Source: Thiothrix fructosivorans
Lineage (GTDB): Bacteria > Pseudomonadota > Gammaproteobacteria > Thiotrichales > Thiotrichaceae
Length of the DNA stretch: 64,000 nt
Reading direction: 5' to 3'
NCBI RefSeq assembly: GCF_017349355.1
Contig: NZ_JAFMPM010000006.1
Location: 1,860,001 to 1,924,000 of the forward strand
How positions within the stretch are numbered: position 1 is the stretch's first letter; every line of letters starts with the position of its first letter. The translations under genes and the position numbers were made by a program. The notes under the pieces were generated by a model. That model was not told the DNA's origin and searched no databases. It saw only the letters and a program-made list of their open reading frames with translations. Positions 35,985 through 45,073 of this stretch are shown piece by piece.

Positions 35985-36022
35985 AGTATGGCAAACAGTA
36001 GGTATAATTGAAACTCAATAAT
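35985..36022 (-). promoter_or_regulatory. cbbL promoter with putative CbbR site
   Basis: Minus strand TGAGTTTC (36010-36017), then exactly 19 bases, then CATACT (35985-35990) as -10. The block ATAATTGAAACTCAATAAT at 36004-36022 matches the cbbM block at 16 of 19 positions. A second GAAAC half follows at 36023-36027. Confidence 0.55.
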
Positions 36023-36068
36023 GAAACTGTTAAATATAAGCAATGCTGATGTTTTTTAGGAGGGACAG

Positions 36069-36983
36069 ATGCCGTACTCATTAAGCCAAATCCGCATTTT
36101 TGAAGCGGTAGCACAATACGAAAGCTACACCCGTGCGGCGGAAAAGCTGTTCATGACCCAACCTGCGGTTTCCATGCAAATCAAGCAGTTGGAAGACGAT
36201 AGCGGGCTGGCATTGTTTGAACGCCAAGGCAAAAAAATGTGCCTGACCCCGATAGGCAAGGAAATGTTGCACTACGCCAGCCGCGTATTACAGGCGCACG
36301 GCGACATGCTCGGCGCGATGAAGGAACTTAAAGGCACGAAGGGTGGACACTTGATTGTGTCGGTCGCCACCACGGCTAATTATTTCGTCACACAGTTGCT
36401 GGCAGAGTTTTCGCGCTTGCACGAGGGCATCAATATTACGCTGGATGTGACCAACCGCCACACCTTGCTGGATCAGTTGGAAAACCACGAGCCGGATATG
36501 GTGATCATGGGAGAACCGCCCAAAGGACATGGTTTGCAATCCGAGCGTTTGATGGCAAATCCGTTGGTGGTGATTGCCGCGCCGACGCATCCGCTGGTAA
36601 GCATTGGTCGCCCGCTGTTGCTAAGTGATGTGTTGGCGGAACGGTTTATTGTGCGCGAAAAAGGGTCGGGGACGCGCAGCGCGATTGAGCGGCATCTGCA
36701 TAAACACAATGCCAGTTGTAAAAATTCGCTGGAAATGCGCAGCAATGAAACCATCAAACATGCGGTAGAAGCGGGTTTGGGTCTGGGGATTGTGTCGATG
36801 CACACTATCCAGCCGGAACTGGATAGCGGGCGGTTGGTGGTTTTACAGGTGGAAAATTTCCCGATTCATCGCCATTGGCACGTGGTGATGCGCAAAGGCA
36901 AACGCTTGTCGCCGATTGCGCGGGAGTTTAAGCGCTTTGTAATGGCGGAAGCGCCGCGTTTCGTGAAGAACAGCGGTGATTAA
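36069..36983 (+). CDS. cbbR: LysR-type regulator CbbR (form I cluster)
   Basis: 304 aa, start preceded by AGGAGG. N-terminal DNA-binding helix-turn-helix SYTRAAEKLFMTQPAVSMQI and effector domain with HAVEAGLGLGIVSMHTIQPE. Divergent from cbbL. Very similar in layout to the cbbM-linked CbbR, so each RuBisCO has its own regulator. Its end overlaps the convergent phosphoglycolate phosphatase gene by 4 bases. Confidence 0.92.
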   Translation: MPYSLSQIRIFEAVAQYESYTRAAEKLFMTQPAVSMQIKQLEDDSGLALFERQGKKMCLTPIGKEMLHYASRVLQAHGDMLGAMKELKGTKGGHLIVSVATTANYFVTQLLAEFSRLHEGINITLDVTNRHTLLDQLENHEPDMVIMGEPPKGHGLQSERLMANPLVVIAAPTHPLVSIGRPLLLSDVLAERFIVREKGSGTRSAIERHLHKHNASCKNSLEMRSNETIKHAVEAGLGLGIVSMHTIQPELDSGRLVVLQVENFPIHRHWHVVMRKGKRLSPIAREFKRFVMAEAPRFVKNSGD

Positions 36984-37651
36984 TGGGCAATGAGGTTACG
37001 CAGCTCTACCATCGAATCAATGACCGCATCTGGCGCATAGTGGCGAATATCTTCACCGTGGTTGTAACCATACGTCATGCAAATGATTGTAAACCCCGCC
37101 GCGCGTGCGGCTTTCACATCGGACTTGGAATCGCCGATCATCACCGCATCTTCCGGCTTCACCCCCAACGCCTCTGCTGCATGGAGTAAAGGCAGGGGAT
37201 GTGGCTTCTTTTCCGCCAAGGTATCACCACTAATGATGATCTCAAAACGGTCAACAATGCCTAAATCCGTGAGCAAGGGGAGGGTAAATTGCGCGGCTTT
37301 ATTAGTCACGCAGCCGATTTTCAAACCTGTGCAGCTTTGTAGAAAATCCAGCCCTTCCAGCACACCAGCGTATAAACGGCTGCGTTTCGAGGTGTTTTCC
37401 GCATACAGCTCCATGAAAATTGGCATGGCACGCGCAAACAGTTCGGCATCGGGGTAGCCATCCAAATCATTGGTCAAGGCGCGTTCGACCAAACGTTGCA
37501 CGCCATTGCCAACCCACTGGCGCACGATTGCTTCGCCGCGTACTGGCATAGCCAGTTGCTTCATCATTGCATCGACACAAAACGCTAGATCGGGAACACT
37601 GTCAACCAGCGTCCCGTCCACGTCGATCAATACCATTTTGGGATTGAACAT
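36980..37651 (-). CDS. gph: Phosphoglycolate phosphatase
   Basis: 223 aa HAD-superfamily hydrolase. Nucleophile motif IDVDGTLVDS, Lys in SGDTLAEKKPHPLPLLH, and metal-binding MIGDSKSDVKAARAAG. It dephosphorylates 2-phosphoglycolate formed by RuBisCO oxygenation; position beside cbbR and rpe supports the CbbZ role. rpe lies 6 bases upstream on the same strand. Confidence 0.93.
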   Translation of the reverse strand: MFNPKMVLIDVDGTLVDSVPDLAFCVDAMMKQLAMPVRGEAIVRQWVGNGVQRLVERALTNDLDGYPDAELFARAMPIFMELYAENTSKRSRLYAGVLEGLDFLQSCTGLKIGCVTNKAAQFTLPLLTDLGIVDRFEIIISGDTLAEKKPHPLPLLHAAEALGVKPEDAVMIGDSKSDVKAARAAGFTIICMTYGYNHGEDIRHYAPDAVIDSMVELRNLIAH

Positions 37652-37657
37652 ACGTAT

Positions 37658-38356
37658 TTAAACCTTTGCCGCTGCCAATTCCTTACGGAACTCCGCAATA
37701 ATGCTGTTGTAATGGTTCGGGTCAGCCTTGTTGGCGACGTTGAAAATCGCTGAACCAGCCACGAATGCATCCGCACCCGCTTCTTTGATTTCACGGATAT
37801 TGTTGGCTTTAACACCGCCATCCACTTCCAAACGAATATCCAGACCGGAATCGTCGATCATCTTACGCACTTGGCGCAATTTGGTCAGCGTAGACGGGAT
37901 GAAGCTCTGACCGCCAAAGCCGGGGTTGACCGACATCAGCAGGATCATGTCTACCTTGTCCATCAAATATTCCAGAATATTCAGTGGGGTAGCAGGGTTG
38001 AATACCAAGCCAGCCTTACAACCTTCGTTGCGGATCAGTTGCAGGGTACGGTCAACGTGTTCAGAGGCTTCGGGGTGGAAGGTGATGTAAGACGCGCCTG
38101 CTGCGGCAAAGTCAGGGATAATGCGGTCGACGGGTTTAACCATCAAATGTACATCAATCGGTGCAGTCACGCCGTGCTTGCGCAGGGCTTCACACACCAA
38201 GGGGCCAATAGTCAGGTTAGGCACATAATGGTTATCCATGACATCGAAATGCACGATGTCCGCGCCAGAGGTCAGGACGTTAACCACTTCCTCACCCAAA
38301 CGGGCAAAGTCAGCGGATAGGATAGACGGTGCGATGAAATCAGTTTGACGTGCCAT
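37658..38356 (-). CDS. rpe: Ribulose-phosphate 3-epimerase
   Basis: 232 aa from ATG 38356, chosen over one two codons upstream because GAGGAG is then 7 bases away. Interconverts ribulose- and xylulose-5-phosphate in the Calvin and pentose phosphate pathways. TIM-barrel metal sites: [47 protein letters not shown], and [10 protein letters not shown]. Cotranscribed with gph. Confidence 0.96.
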   Translation of the reverse strand: MARQTDFIAPSILSADFARLGEEVVNVLTSGADIVHFDVMDNHYVPNLTIGPLVCEALRKHGVTAPIDVHLMVKPVDRIIPDFAAAGASYITFHPEASEHVDRTLQLIRNEGCKAGLVFNPATPLNILEYLMDKVDMILLMSVNPGFGGQSFIPSTLTKLRQVRKMIDDSGLDIRLEVDGGVKANNIREIKEAGADAFVAGSAIFNVANKADPNHYNSIIAEFRKELAAAKV

Positions 38357-38451
38357 AAACATTCTCCTCAAAACGTGGTGCACAAAACACAAAAGTGCGC
38401 CCACTTTACCGGAAAGGCTGTAGCAATACAGCCCTGCCGAGGGAGATAGGT

Positions 38452-39066
38452 TTACAGGGTGGAATAGCCCAAACCGAGGGAATACAAGTCCGCATCGGTT
38501 TCGTAAGCGGAGTCCGCGCCGATGTTAAAAACGTGTTCCCATTCGCCGCGCACATGCAAATTGCTGTTGAGTTTGAACTGTGCACCGCCGCCGACCAAAG
38601 CGCTCGTACCGCTGGCGGTTGCCGTTTCGGTGCGCGTGCCGGAGGTTTTGCTGGTCTTATTCTCCCAAGCGATTGCGCCCGCTTTGCCGAAGGCTTCGAC
38701 TTGCGAAGACAAGGGGACATAGCCCACGCCCATCACCGCGCTGCCCGTTGTGCTGCTGTCGAGTTTAGCGACGCTACCGCCCGTCGTGCCCTTCATGCTG
38801 CTGTCGCCGAGGGCGTAGTAACCCAGCTCCACCCCCATCATTGGGTTGAAGCGTGCGCCACCGAAGGCTTTCCACGCCAAGTCTTCATTGTTGCATTCGC
38901 CGCTGAAAAACGGGTCATTGCAGGTATCGCCTTGCTTGGAACTGCCTGCACTGCCACCAACATACAATTTCGGACCGTAGCTGAAATCCCCGCCCACCAT
39001 TGCATTATCGGCTTGCGCCGTGCCGATTAAGCCCCATAACAGGCATAACGTCAGTTTGCTCTTCAT
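38452..39066 (-). CDS. OmpA-like outer-membrane beta-barrel (paralogue 1)
   Basis: 204 aa with a signal peptide ([15 protein letters not shown]). Alternating strands such as [32 protein letters not shown] and [20 protein letters not shown] suggest an eight-stranded barrel of the OmpA/OmpX type, ending [13 protein letters not shown]. Pair of Cys in an early loop ([11 protein letters not shown]). Tandem with two paralogues upstream. Role unknown. Confidence 0.8.
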   Translation of the reverse strand: MKSKLTLCLLWGLIGTAQADNAMVGGDFSYGPKLYVGGSAGSSKQGDTCNDPFFSGECNNEDLAWKAFGGARFNPMMGVELGYYALGDSSMKGTTGGSVAKLDSSTTGSAVMGVGYVPLSSQVEAFGKAGAIAWENKTSKTSGTRTETATASGTSALVGGGAQFKLNSNLHVRGEWEHVFNIGADSAYETDADLYSLGLGYSTL

Positions 39067-39087
39067 GTCTGCCGCCTAGTCGTCGTA

Positions 39088-39786
39088 TTAGTAGGTGGAA
39101 AAAACTGCGCCGACGCTGAGTAAATCTGCATCCGATTCGTAAGCGGTATCCGCCGCCGTGCCTAAAATGCGTTCGTATTCACCGCGTACTGCGAGGTTAG
39201 GCGTGACGTTAACTTGTGCACCACCGCCCAATAAGACACTCACGCCGCTGTTGCTGGATGAGGTGTTGAAGTCAGCATCTTCCGTGACGGTTTTGCTGCC
39301 ATTCTGTTTCCAGTAGGCTGCGCCGACTTTGCCGAGCAATTCGGTACGCGGTGCAACGGGTACGTAAGCGACCCCTGACAGGTAATTAGCCGATAATTCG
39401 CTGCGTAACTTACTGTCAAAGCCACCGGGTGCAGCGCGACCGACGTGCCCTTTAGCGGTGTTTTCACCCAGATCCATGTGACCGAATTCCACGCCGATTG
39501 TGGGTAACGATGAGGCAGGAATAACGCCAGTAGGTGTCGCTAAAAAGCCTTGGTTATTGGGTGTGGCGCGTACCCCTGCAAAATATTTGCTACCCGTTGG
39601 GCTATCTTCACAATCCGTCGAAGTGACATCCGCAAGGCACGCGCCTTCATTCGTTGCCATGCCCGCACTCGCGCCACCATAGACGGAGATATTGGAAGGA
39701 ATGCCATAGCCTTCCATGCCGCCTGCAAATACCGTGTTCGCCAATAGCGCCAAGCCTGCTAATGAGCAGGAAATAATGATTTTCAT
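39088..39786 (-). CDS. OmpA-like outer-membrane beta-barrel (paralogue 2)
   Basis: 232 aa, signal peptide ending VFAGG. Same plan as its neighbours: EFGHMDLGENTAKGHVGRAA, YLSGVAYVPVAPRTELLGKV, SVLLGGGAQVNVTPNLAVRG, and final strand ADLLSVGAVFSTY. Two Cys in the first loop (ACLADVTSTDC) as in the paralogues. Longest of the three because of larger loops. Confidence 0.8.
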   Translation of the reverse strand: MKIIISCSLAGLALLANTVFAGGMEGYGIPSNISVYGGASAGMATNEGACLADVTSTDCEDSPTGSKYFAGVRATPNNQGFLATPTGVIPASSLPTIGVEFGHMDLGENTAKGHVGRAAPGGFDSKLRSELSANYLSGVAYVPVAPRTELLGKVGAAYWKQNGSKTVTEDADFNTSSSNSGVSVLLGGGAQVNVTPNLAVRGEYERILGTAADTAYESDADLLSVGAVFSTY

Positions 39787-39809
39787 ACAAGCCCTTTTCT
39801 AGAATATCC

Positions 39810-39824
39810 CCCCGCTAAGCGGGG
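39810..39824. terminator. Small hairpin between barrel genes
   Basis: CCCCGC-TAA-GCGGGG; a T-rich stretch follows only on the plus strand. Sits 5 bases past the stop of the minus-strand gene at 39830, so it may act as an attenuating or stabilising hairpin. Confidence 0.4.
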
Positions 39825-39829
39825 TGTTG

Positions 39830-40471
39830 TTATAACGATGAGAAAATAAACCCTAAACTCAGCAAATCAATATCGTTGTTGTGAGTGGCATCGCTGCCTA
39901 CGTCTTTATAGCGTTCCCATTCTGCCCGCACGCCCATATTATTGCCAAAGTCGTAATCAGCACCTGCGCCAATCAGCACATCTGTGCCAGTGGTTTCCGT
40001 CGTCGCCGTGGCGGTGTTTTCGACACTCCAACGGGCGATGCCTGCTTTGCCAAACGCTTCGATTTGGTCATTGACGGGAACACCGGCGAGTGCGGTGGCG
40101 GTAAAGGCGCTGGCTTGCTGGCTGATGGTAACGCCGTTTGCCATGCCGGATTGTGTGCCGAAATCGACGTAGCCACTTTCCAACACAATATTGTCGTTCA
40201 TGCGTACCCCAGCAAAGGCTTTCCAGCTTTTGTCGGTGCTTTCACACGCTGCCAAGCCATTGCAAAAGCCGTCGGTCGTGGTTGAGCCGATACTTGCGCC
40301 TAAATAATTGGGTGCTTTGGCATTGTTTTGCCCACCATTAATGGCTGCCATGGGTGCGCTTTTGGCAAAGGCAGAATTGGCGGAGGCTTCCACGAAGACA
40401 TTGCCGGTCAACACCAGTAAAGTGTATCCGGCAAGATAACGCGCCTTATAACTGACCTTAGAAATCGTCAT
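39830..40471 (-). CDS. OmpA-like outer-membrane beta-barrel (paralogue 3)
   Basis: 213 aa with an N-terminal hydrophobic signal (GYTLLVLTGNVFVEA). Conserved strands: VLESGYVDFGTQSGMANGV, TALAGVPVNDQIEAFGKAGI, DVLIGAGADYDFGNNMGVRA, end IDLLSLGFIFSSL, and the loop Cys pair FCNGLAAC. First gene of the three-barrel array. Confidence 0.8.
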   Translation of the reverse strand: MTISKVSYKARYLAGYTLLVLTGNVFVEASANSAFAKSAPMAAINGGQNNAKAPNYLGASIGSTTTDGFCNGLAACESTDKSWKAFAGVRMNDNIVLESGYVDFGTQSGMANGVTISQQASAFTATALAGVPVNDQIEAFGKAGIARWSVENTATATTETTGTDVLIGAGADYDFGNNMGVRAEWERYKDVGSDATHNNDIDLLSLGFIFSSL

Positions 40472-40531
40472 GATGTGTAGCCCCGATATATTATTATTGT
40501 GGTGGGATAGCTTTTAACATGACTGTAAATG

Positions 40532-40552
40532 ACTGGCAGGCAACCTGCCAGT
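40532..40552. terminator. Hairpin downstream of bamD
   Basis: ACTGGCAGG-CAA-CCTGCCAGT is a perfect 9-bp stem. It lies 27 bases past the bamD stop in the minus direction, with only a weak T-run. Confidence 0.5.
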
Positions 40553-40578
40553 ATTAACCGATAATCGGGAGGCGGGAA

Positions 40579-41376
40579 TTAACGCAATTGCGCTTTGAGG
40601 GCAGCAGCACGCTCAGGGAAGTTCAATTCCAGCACGCGCAAATTATCTGCCGCAAGGTCTGATTTGCCAAGATTATGTGCCGCTTTAATCTTGACTTCCA
40701 GCGCATCCACAATCGCAGGTGAGCCTTGGTAATGCTTAACGGCGTATTCGGCACGGTTAAAGGCTGCCAGCCATGCGCCCCGCATCATGTAATATTGTGC
40801 TACGTTTAGCTCAGATTGTGCCAAACTGTTGCGCAAGTGTTGGATGCGTTCTTTCGCATCGGGCGCGTATTTGCTGTTCGGATGGCGCGTCAACAAGTGC
40901 GAAAAGTCTTGGAAAGACTCTTTTTGACGCACTGTGTCCAAATCCGCAATGCTACGCGGGAAGACTTTATCCACGATGCTATGACCACGGTTAAAGTTTA
41001 CCAATCCACGCAGATAGAGTGCATAATCCGCATCCGCACTGGTTGGGTTCATGCGCAAAAAGCGGTCAATCGCATCCAGCGCAGAATCGGGTTCGTCGTA
41101 CTTGTAGTACGCATACGCCGTTTCCAATTGCGCTTGCTGGGCAAAATTCCCCAGTGGGTAACGTGCCTCAAGGGATTCGTACAAGCTAATGGCGCGTTCG
41201 TAGTCGCCTGCCGTCATCGCTTCCCGCGCCGTTGTGTAAATTTTATTGGCTGACCAGCCCTCTGTCAGGTCTTTTTCCGTCTGGGAAAAGATCGAACAGC
41301 CGCTGACACTAGCAGAAACTGCCAGTACGCCCGCCAGATACACACTGGCTTTGAGTCTTTTTGTACTTATCGACAT
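40579..41376 (-). CDS. bamD: Outer membrane assembly lipoprotein BamD
   Basis: 265 aa with lipobox SVSGC. TPR-like repeats (YERAISLYESLEARYPLGNF, QLETAYAYYKYDEPDSALDA, LTRHPNSKYAPDA) are diagnostic of BamD/YfiO, the essential lipoprotein of the BAM complex that folds outer-membrane barrels. Divergent from rluD, the conserved gammaproteobacterial arrangement. Confidence 0.95.
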   Translation of the reverse strand: MSISTKRLKASVYLAGVLAVSASVSGCSIFSQTEKDLTEGWSANKIYTTAREAMTAGDYERAISLYESLEARYPLGNFAQQAQLETAYAYYKYDEPDSALDAIDRFLRMNPTSADADYALYLRGLVNFNRGHSIVDKVFPRSIADLDTVRQKESFQDFSHLLTRHPNSKYAPDAKERIQHLRNSLAQSELNVAQYYMMRGAWLAAFNRAEYAVKHYQGSPAIVDALEVKIKAAHNLGKSDLAADNLRVLELNFPERAAALKAQLR

Positions 41377-41439
41377 TTGCTTAACAACACATGATGATAG
41401 AATGAGTTTGCAAGTATAGCGTATTCAACCGGATTAAGA

Positions 41440-42399
41440 ATGTCTCTAAACCAACAGATCGTCAGCAGAGTCCCACTCAATATGGAAGGTCAGCGCCTAG
41501 ATCAGGCTGTTGCCAACCTGTACCCGCAATATTCCCGCAGCCAGATTCAGAAATGGATCAAGGCAGGGTGCGTGTTAGTGGATGATAAAATCCTCAAACC
41601 CAAGGAACGCTTAATCGGCGGTGAGGAATTAACCCTAAATACGGTGCATGAGCCGCAAACCGAATTTGAACCGGAAGATATTCCGCTCAATATCGTCTAC
41701 GAAGATGATGACATTATCATTATCAACAAACCCGCTGGGCTGGTCGTCCACCCCGGTGCGGGCAATTGGTCAGGCACACTGGTCAACGGTTTGTTGCACC
41801 ATGACCGTTCGTTGGAAATGTTGCCGCGTGCGGGAATCGTGCATCGCCTCGACAAAGACACTACCGGCTTAATGGTCGTCGCCAAAACCTTGGACGCGCA
41901 CAGCAAACTGGTCGAACAGTTGCAGGAACGCGATGTCAGCCGCGAATACCTCGCGTTGGTTGCCGCACCCGTGGTGGCGGGAACAACGATTGAAGGCAAT
42001 ATCGGGCGGCATCACATCGACCGCAAGCGCCAAGCGGTGCACGATGGCGGCAAAGAGGCGATTACGCATTACCGAGTGGAAGAGCGTTTCCCGCACCACA
42101 CGCTGTTGCGCGTGTCGCTGGAAACGGGGCGTACTCATCAGATTCGTGTGCACCTGAGCTGGAAGCACATGCCGATTGTGGGCGATCAAACCTATGGCGG
42201 TCGTCCGCGTGTGCCTGCGGGAGTGAGGGAGGAATTGCGCACAGCGATTCAGACGTTCCCGCGTCAGGCGTTGCACGCGACGAAGCTGGGGTTGACGCAT
42301 CCAGCAACGGGTGAGGCGATGGCGTGGGAAGCGCCAGTGCCGGAAGATATGGGGGCGTTGTTGGCATTATTCCGCGAGGCAGCCCCGCGTGAATCCTAA
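41440..42399 (+). CDS. rluD: 23S rRNA pseudouridine synthase RluD
   Basis: 319 aa. N-terminal S4 RNA-binding domain (RLDQAVANLYPQYSRSQIQK) and RluA-type catalytic domain with the Asp in IVHRLDKDTTGLMVVAKT; KPAGLVVHPGAGN precedes it and GRTHQIRVHL follows. Makes pseudouridines 1911/1915/1917 in helix 69. Overlaps pgeF by 11 bases and faces bamD, both conserved. Confidence 0.95.
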   Translation: MSLNQQIVSRVPLNMEGQRLDQAVANLYPQYSRSQIQKWIKAGCVLVDDKILKPKERLIGGEELTLNTVHEPQTEFEPEDIPLNIVYEDDDIIIINKPAGLVVHPGAGNWSGTLVNGLLHHDRSLEMLPRAGIVHRLDKDTTGLMVVAKTLDAHSKLVEQLQERDVSREYLALVAAPVVAGTTIEGNIGRHHIDRKRQAVHDGGKEAITHYRVEERFPHHTLLRVSLETGRTHQIRVHLSWKHMPIVGDQTYGGRPRVPAGVREELRTAIQTFPRQALHATKLGLTHPATGEAMAWEAPVPEDMGALLALFREAAPRES

Positions 42400-43129
42400 T
42401 TGGCTTATCCCCGCATGGCCTGCCCCCGCCAACATTCGTGCCGTTTGCACCACCCGCCACGGCGGAGTGAGCACAGCACCGTTTGATAGCCTCAACCTCG
42501 GCGATCATGTCGGCGATAACCCTTATGCCGTTGCTCGCAATCGCATGATTGTCGGCGATACCCTGCAACTGCCTTCCGAACCGTTGTGGCTCAAGCAAGT
42601 TCACGGTGTCGATGTGTGCGGGATGGATGTGGGAACGTGTTACCCAACCGGCGATGCCTCCAGCGCGTTCGGCAAGGGGCAAGTGTGCGTCATCATGACC
42701 GCCGATTGCTTGCCCGTGCTGTTTTGCGATAAAGCGGGGACGCGAGTAGCGGCTGCTCATGCCGGATGGCGTGGGTTGGAAGCAGGGGTGTTGGAGCGCA
42801 CGGTCGAATCCCTGCAATGTCCGCCCGCCGATGTGCTGGCGTGGCTGGGGCCTGCGATTGGCGCGACTGCGTTTGAAGTGGGCGAGGAAGTCCGCGAGGC
42901 TTTCATGCAACATGACCCCGCTGCCGCCAGCGCTTTTCAACCTTCTGGCAATGCGGGCAAGTGGTTGGCAGACATCTACCTGCTGGCGCGGCAACGTTTG
43001 AATGCGGTCGGTGTTCACGCTATTTACGGTGGCGATCTTTGCACGTATACGGATGCGGAGCGCTTTTTCTCCTATCGTCGTGACGGGCAAACCGGGCGCA
43101 TGGCTTCGCTGATTTGGATAGCGGAATGA
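42389..43129 (+). CDS. pgeF: Peptidoglycan editing factor PgeF (laccase domain)
   Basis: 246 aa from GTG 42389; the longer frame lies within rluD. Multicopper-laccase-like fold now known as PgeF/YfiH, which removes misincorporated amino acids from peptidoglycan precursors. Motifs: TRHGGVSTAPFDSLNLGDHV, TADCLPVLF, AAAHAGWRGLEAGV, and GPAIGATAFEVG. His/Cys residues bind zinc. Its stop overlaps the next ATG (ATGA). Confidence 0.92.
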   Translation: MNPNWLIPAWPAPANIRAVCTTRHGGVSTAPFDSLNLGDHVGDNPYAVARNRMIVGDTLQLPSEPLWLKQVHGVDVCGMDVGTCYPTGDASSAFGKGQVCVIMTADCLPVLFCDKAGTRVAAAHAGWRGLEAGVLERTVESLQCPPADVLAWLGPAIGATAFEVGEEVREAFMQHDPAAASAFQPSGNAGKWLADIYLLARQRLNAVGVHAIYGGDLCTYTDAERFFSYRRDGQTGRMASLIWIAE

Positions 43130-44091
43130 GCGTGCCGCTACTGGCAGTACGCAATCTCAGCGTGCGTTTTCGTCTCAAAACCGGGCAGACCTTACAGGCA
43201 CTCACCGACGTTTCTTTTGAAGTGCCTGCTGGTGAAACCTTGGGGATTGTCGGTGAATCGGGTTGTGGCAAATCCACGCTTGCCCGCACGATTTTGCAAT
43301 TAGTGACACCGACGCAAGGCACGGTCGAATGGCAAGGACAAACGCTGAATCCGCACGACAAATCCAGCATGAAAGCCTATCGCCGTGCGGTGCAATGTAT
43401 TTTCCAAGACCCGCTGGATGCGCTGAATCCGCGCATGACGGTGGGCGATATTGTGCAAGAACCGCTATTGGCATTACGCCCAGAATTGGGTAAAGCGGCG
43501 ATTCGCCAGCGTGCGACTGAATTGTTGCAGGCCGTGGGCTTGGAGAGTGGGATGCACAATCGTTACCCGCACGAGTTTTCCGGTGGGCAATGCCAACGTA
43601 TCGGGATTGCACGAGCGTTGAGCGTGGAGCCGCAATTAATCTTGTGCGACGAGCCAGTGAGTGCGTTGGATGTGTCGATTCAGGGGCAAATTGTGAAATT
43701 GCTGGCGGATTTGCAGCGTGAACGCCACCTGACGCTGTTGTTCATTTCGCATGATTTGAGCGTGGTGAAAGCCTTGAGCCAGCGTGTGCTGGTGCTGTAT
43801 TTGGGGCGGATTATGGAGGTGGCGGATACGGCACGTTTGTATGCAAAGCCGCTGCATCCGTATACGCGCATGTTGTTGGCGGCGATTCCGTTGGCTGATC
43901 CGTTGCAGGAGCGGGCGCGGTTGGCGAAGATTACGGTGGGGGCGGGGGAGTTGCCTTCGCCGCTGAATCCGCCGTCGGGGTGCGTGTTTCATACGCGCTG
44001 TCCGCAGGTAGCGGCGGTGTGTCGGGAGAAAGTGCCAGCGTTGCGGGAGATCGGTGACAGACAGGTTGCCTGCCATTACGCCGCTTTCTGA
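43126..44091 (+). CDS. Oligopeptide/dipeptide ABC transporter ATPase (OppF/DppF type)
   Basis: 321 aa from ATG 43126. ABC ATPase: Walker A GESGCGKSTL, Q-loop CIFQDPLDALNPRM, signature FSGGQCQRIGIARAL, Walker B LILCDEPVSALD, and the C-terminal OppF-type extension with the Cys cluster SGCVFHTRCPQVAAVC, which in many such proteins binds an iron-sulfur cluster. No permease or binding protein genes are adjacent, so partners must be elsewhere. Confidence 0.88.
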   Translation: MSVPLLAVRNLSVRFRLKTGQTLQALTDVSFEVPAGETLGIVGESGCGKSTLARTILQLVTPTQGTVEWQGQTLNPHDKSSMKAYRRAVQCIFQDPLDALNPRMTVGDIVQEPLLALRPELGKAAIRQRATELLQAVGLESGMHNRYPHEFSGGQCQRIGIARALSVEPQLILCDEPVSALDVSIQGQIVKLLADLQRERHLTLLFISHDLSVVKALSQRVLVLYLGRIMEVADTARLYAKPLHPYTRMLLAAIPLADPLQERARLAKITVGAGELPSPLNPPSGCVFHTRCPQVAAVCREKVPALREIGDRQVACHYAAF

Positions 44092-44264
44092 ATTTTGGGG
44101 GTGGTATTCTCCAATGTATCAAACAAGCTGTCAATCACGTTATCCTTACCCGCAAACAGTGCATCGGGGCTGCCGGAGTAAAAGTCGATGAGCCGTGTAT
44201 ACTCTTCCAGTAACCAGTAACACGATGGATACTTAAAATGGACAAAAAAAATCATTCCATGCAA
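44076..44264 (-). CDS. Uncertain 62-aa ORF
   Basis: Overlaps the oppF-like 3' end and the start of the broken DUF1016 gene. YTRLIDFYSGSPDALFAGKD then NVIDSLFDTLENTTPK looks protein-like and could be the end of an eroded gene, but I do not recognise it. The frame may be fortuitous. Confidence 0.3.
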   Translation of the reverse strand: MHGMIFFVHFKYPSCYWLLEEYTRLIDFYSGSPDALFAGKDNVIDSLFDTLENTTPKIQKAA

Positions 44265-45052
44265 CCGGAAGCAACCCTCGACACCGACTTAATGGCGCGT
44301 ATCCGTGACATCTGGGAAGCATCACGCCAACAAGCCATCCGTTCCGTCAACTCGGCTCATGTGTGTGCCAACTGGCTAATCGGCAAACAGATTGTCGAAG
44401 CCGAACAAGGTGGCGAACAGCGGGCAACCTATGGCAAAGCCCTGTTGAAATCCCTCTCCCAACAACTAACGGACGAATACGGCAGCGGATTTTCAGAGTC
44501 TTCCCTGAAATACATGCGGCTGTTTTTTCTAACCTATCCCGACTTACTCGAAAAAAGTCACGCACTGCGTGACCAATCTTGCCTGAAGCCCCGCAATGGC
44601 AGGAAAGCCAACTGGAGCAAGCCCTATTGTCGCAATTGCAGGATTTCTTGCTGGAACTGGGCAGTGGTTTTGCTTTTGTCGGGCGGCAAGTACGCCTAAC
44701 GCTGGATGGCGACCATTTCTACCCCGATATGGTGTTTTACCACGTCAAACTGAAATGCTATGTTGTCATTGACCTGAAGCTGGGCAAGTTAAATCACGCA
44801 GACCTAGGGCAGATGCAGCTCTACGTGAATTATTACGACCATGACATTGCCAATGCGGATGATAACCCCACAATTGGTTTGATTCTGTGCAGTGAGAAAA
44901 ATGATGCCGTGGTGCGCTATGTATTGGGGGATCACAACCAGCAAATCTTCGCTAGCCGCTATCAATTGCATCTGCCCACGGAAGAACAGTTGCAGCAAGA
45001 GTTACGCCGTGAATTGGATAAGTTGGCTTTGCCAAAGCCACCTCTGAAATGA
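44238..45052 (+). pseudogene. DUF1016/YhcG-type PDDEXK nuclease, broken
   Basis: The 5' part (to about 44575) encodes the DUF1016 N-terminal domain: MARIRDIWEASRQQAIRSVN, GKALLKSLSQQLTDEYGSGF, SESSLKYMRLFFLTYP. The 3' part in another frame (44579-45052) encodes the nuclease domain: FAFVGRQVRLTLDGDHFYPD and VVIDLKLGKLNHADLGQMQL with the PDDEXK acid/Lys residues. The middle ~100 residues expected in the family are missing and the frames do not join, so the gene is inactivated. The 3' half might be translated alone from 44579. Confidence 0.75.
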
Positions 45053-45067
45053 CAGAGGCGGCTTTTT
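45034..45067. terminator. Strong bidirectional terminator
   Basis: AAAGCCACCTCTG and CAGAGGCGGCTTT pair with one mismatch over 13 bases, followed by T-runs in both directions. Lies between the convergent DUF1016 remnant and prpE; the nuclease stop codon is in the loop. Confidence 0.85.
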
Positions 45068-45073
45068 AAGTTA

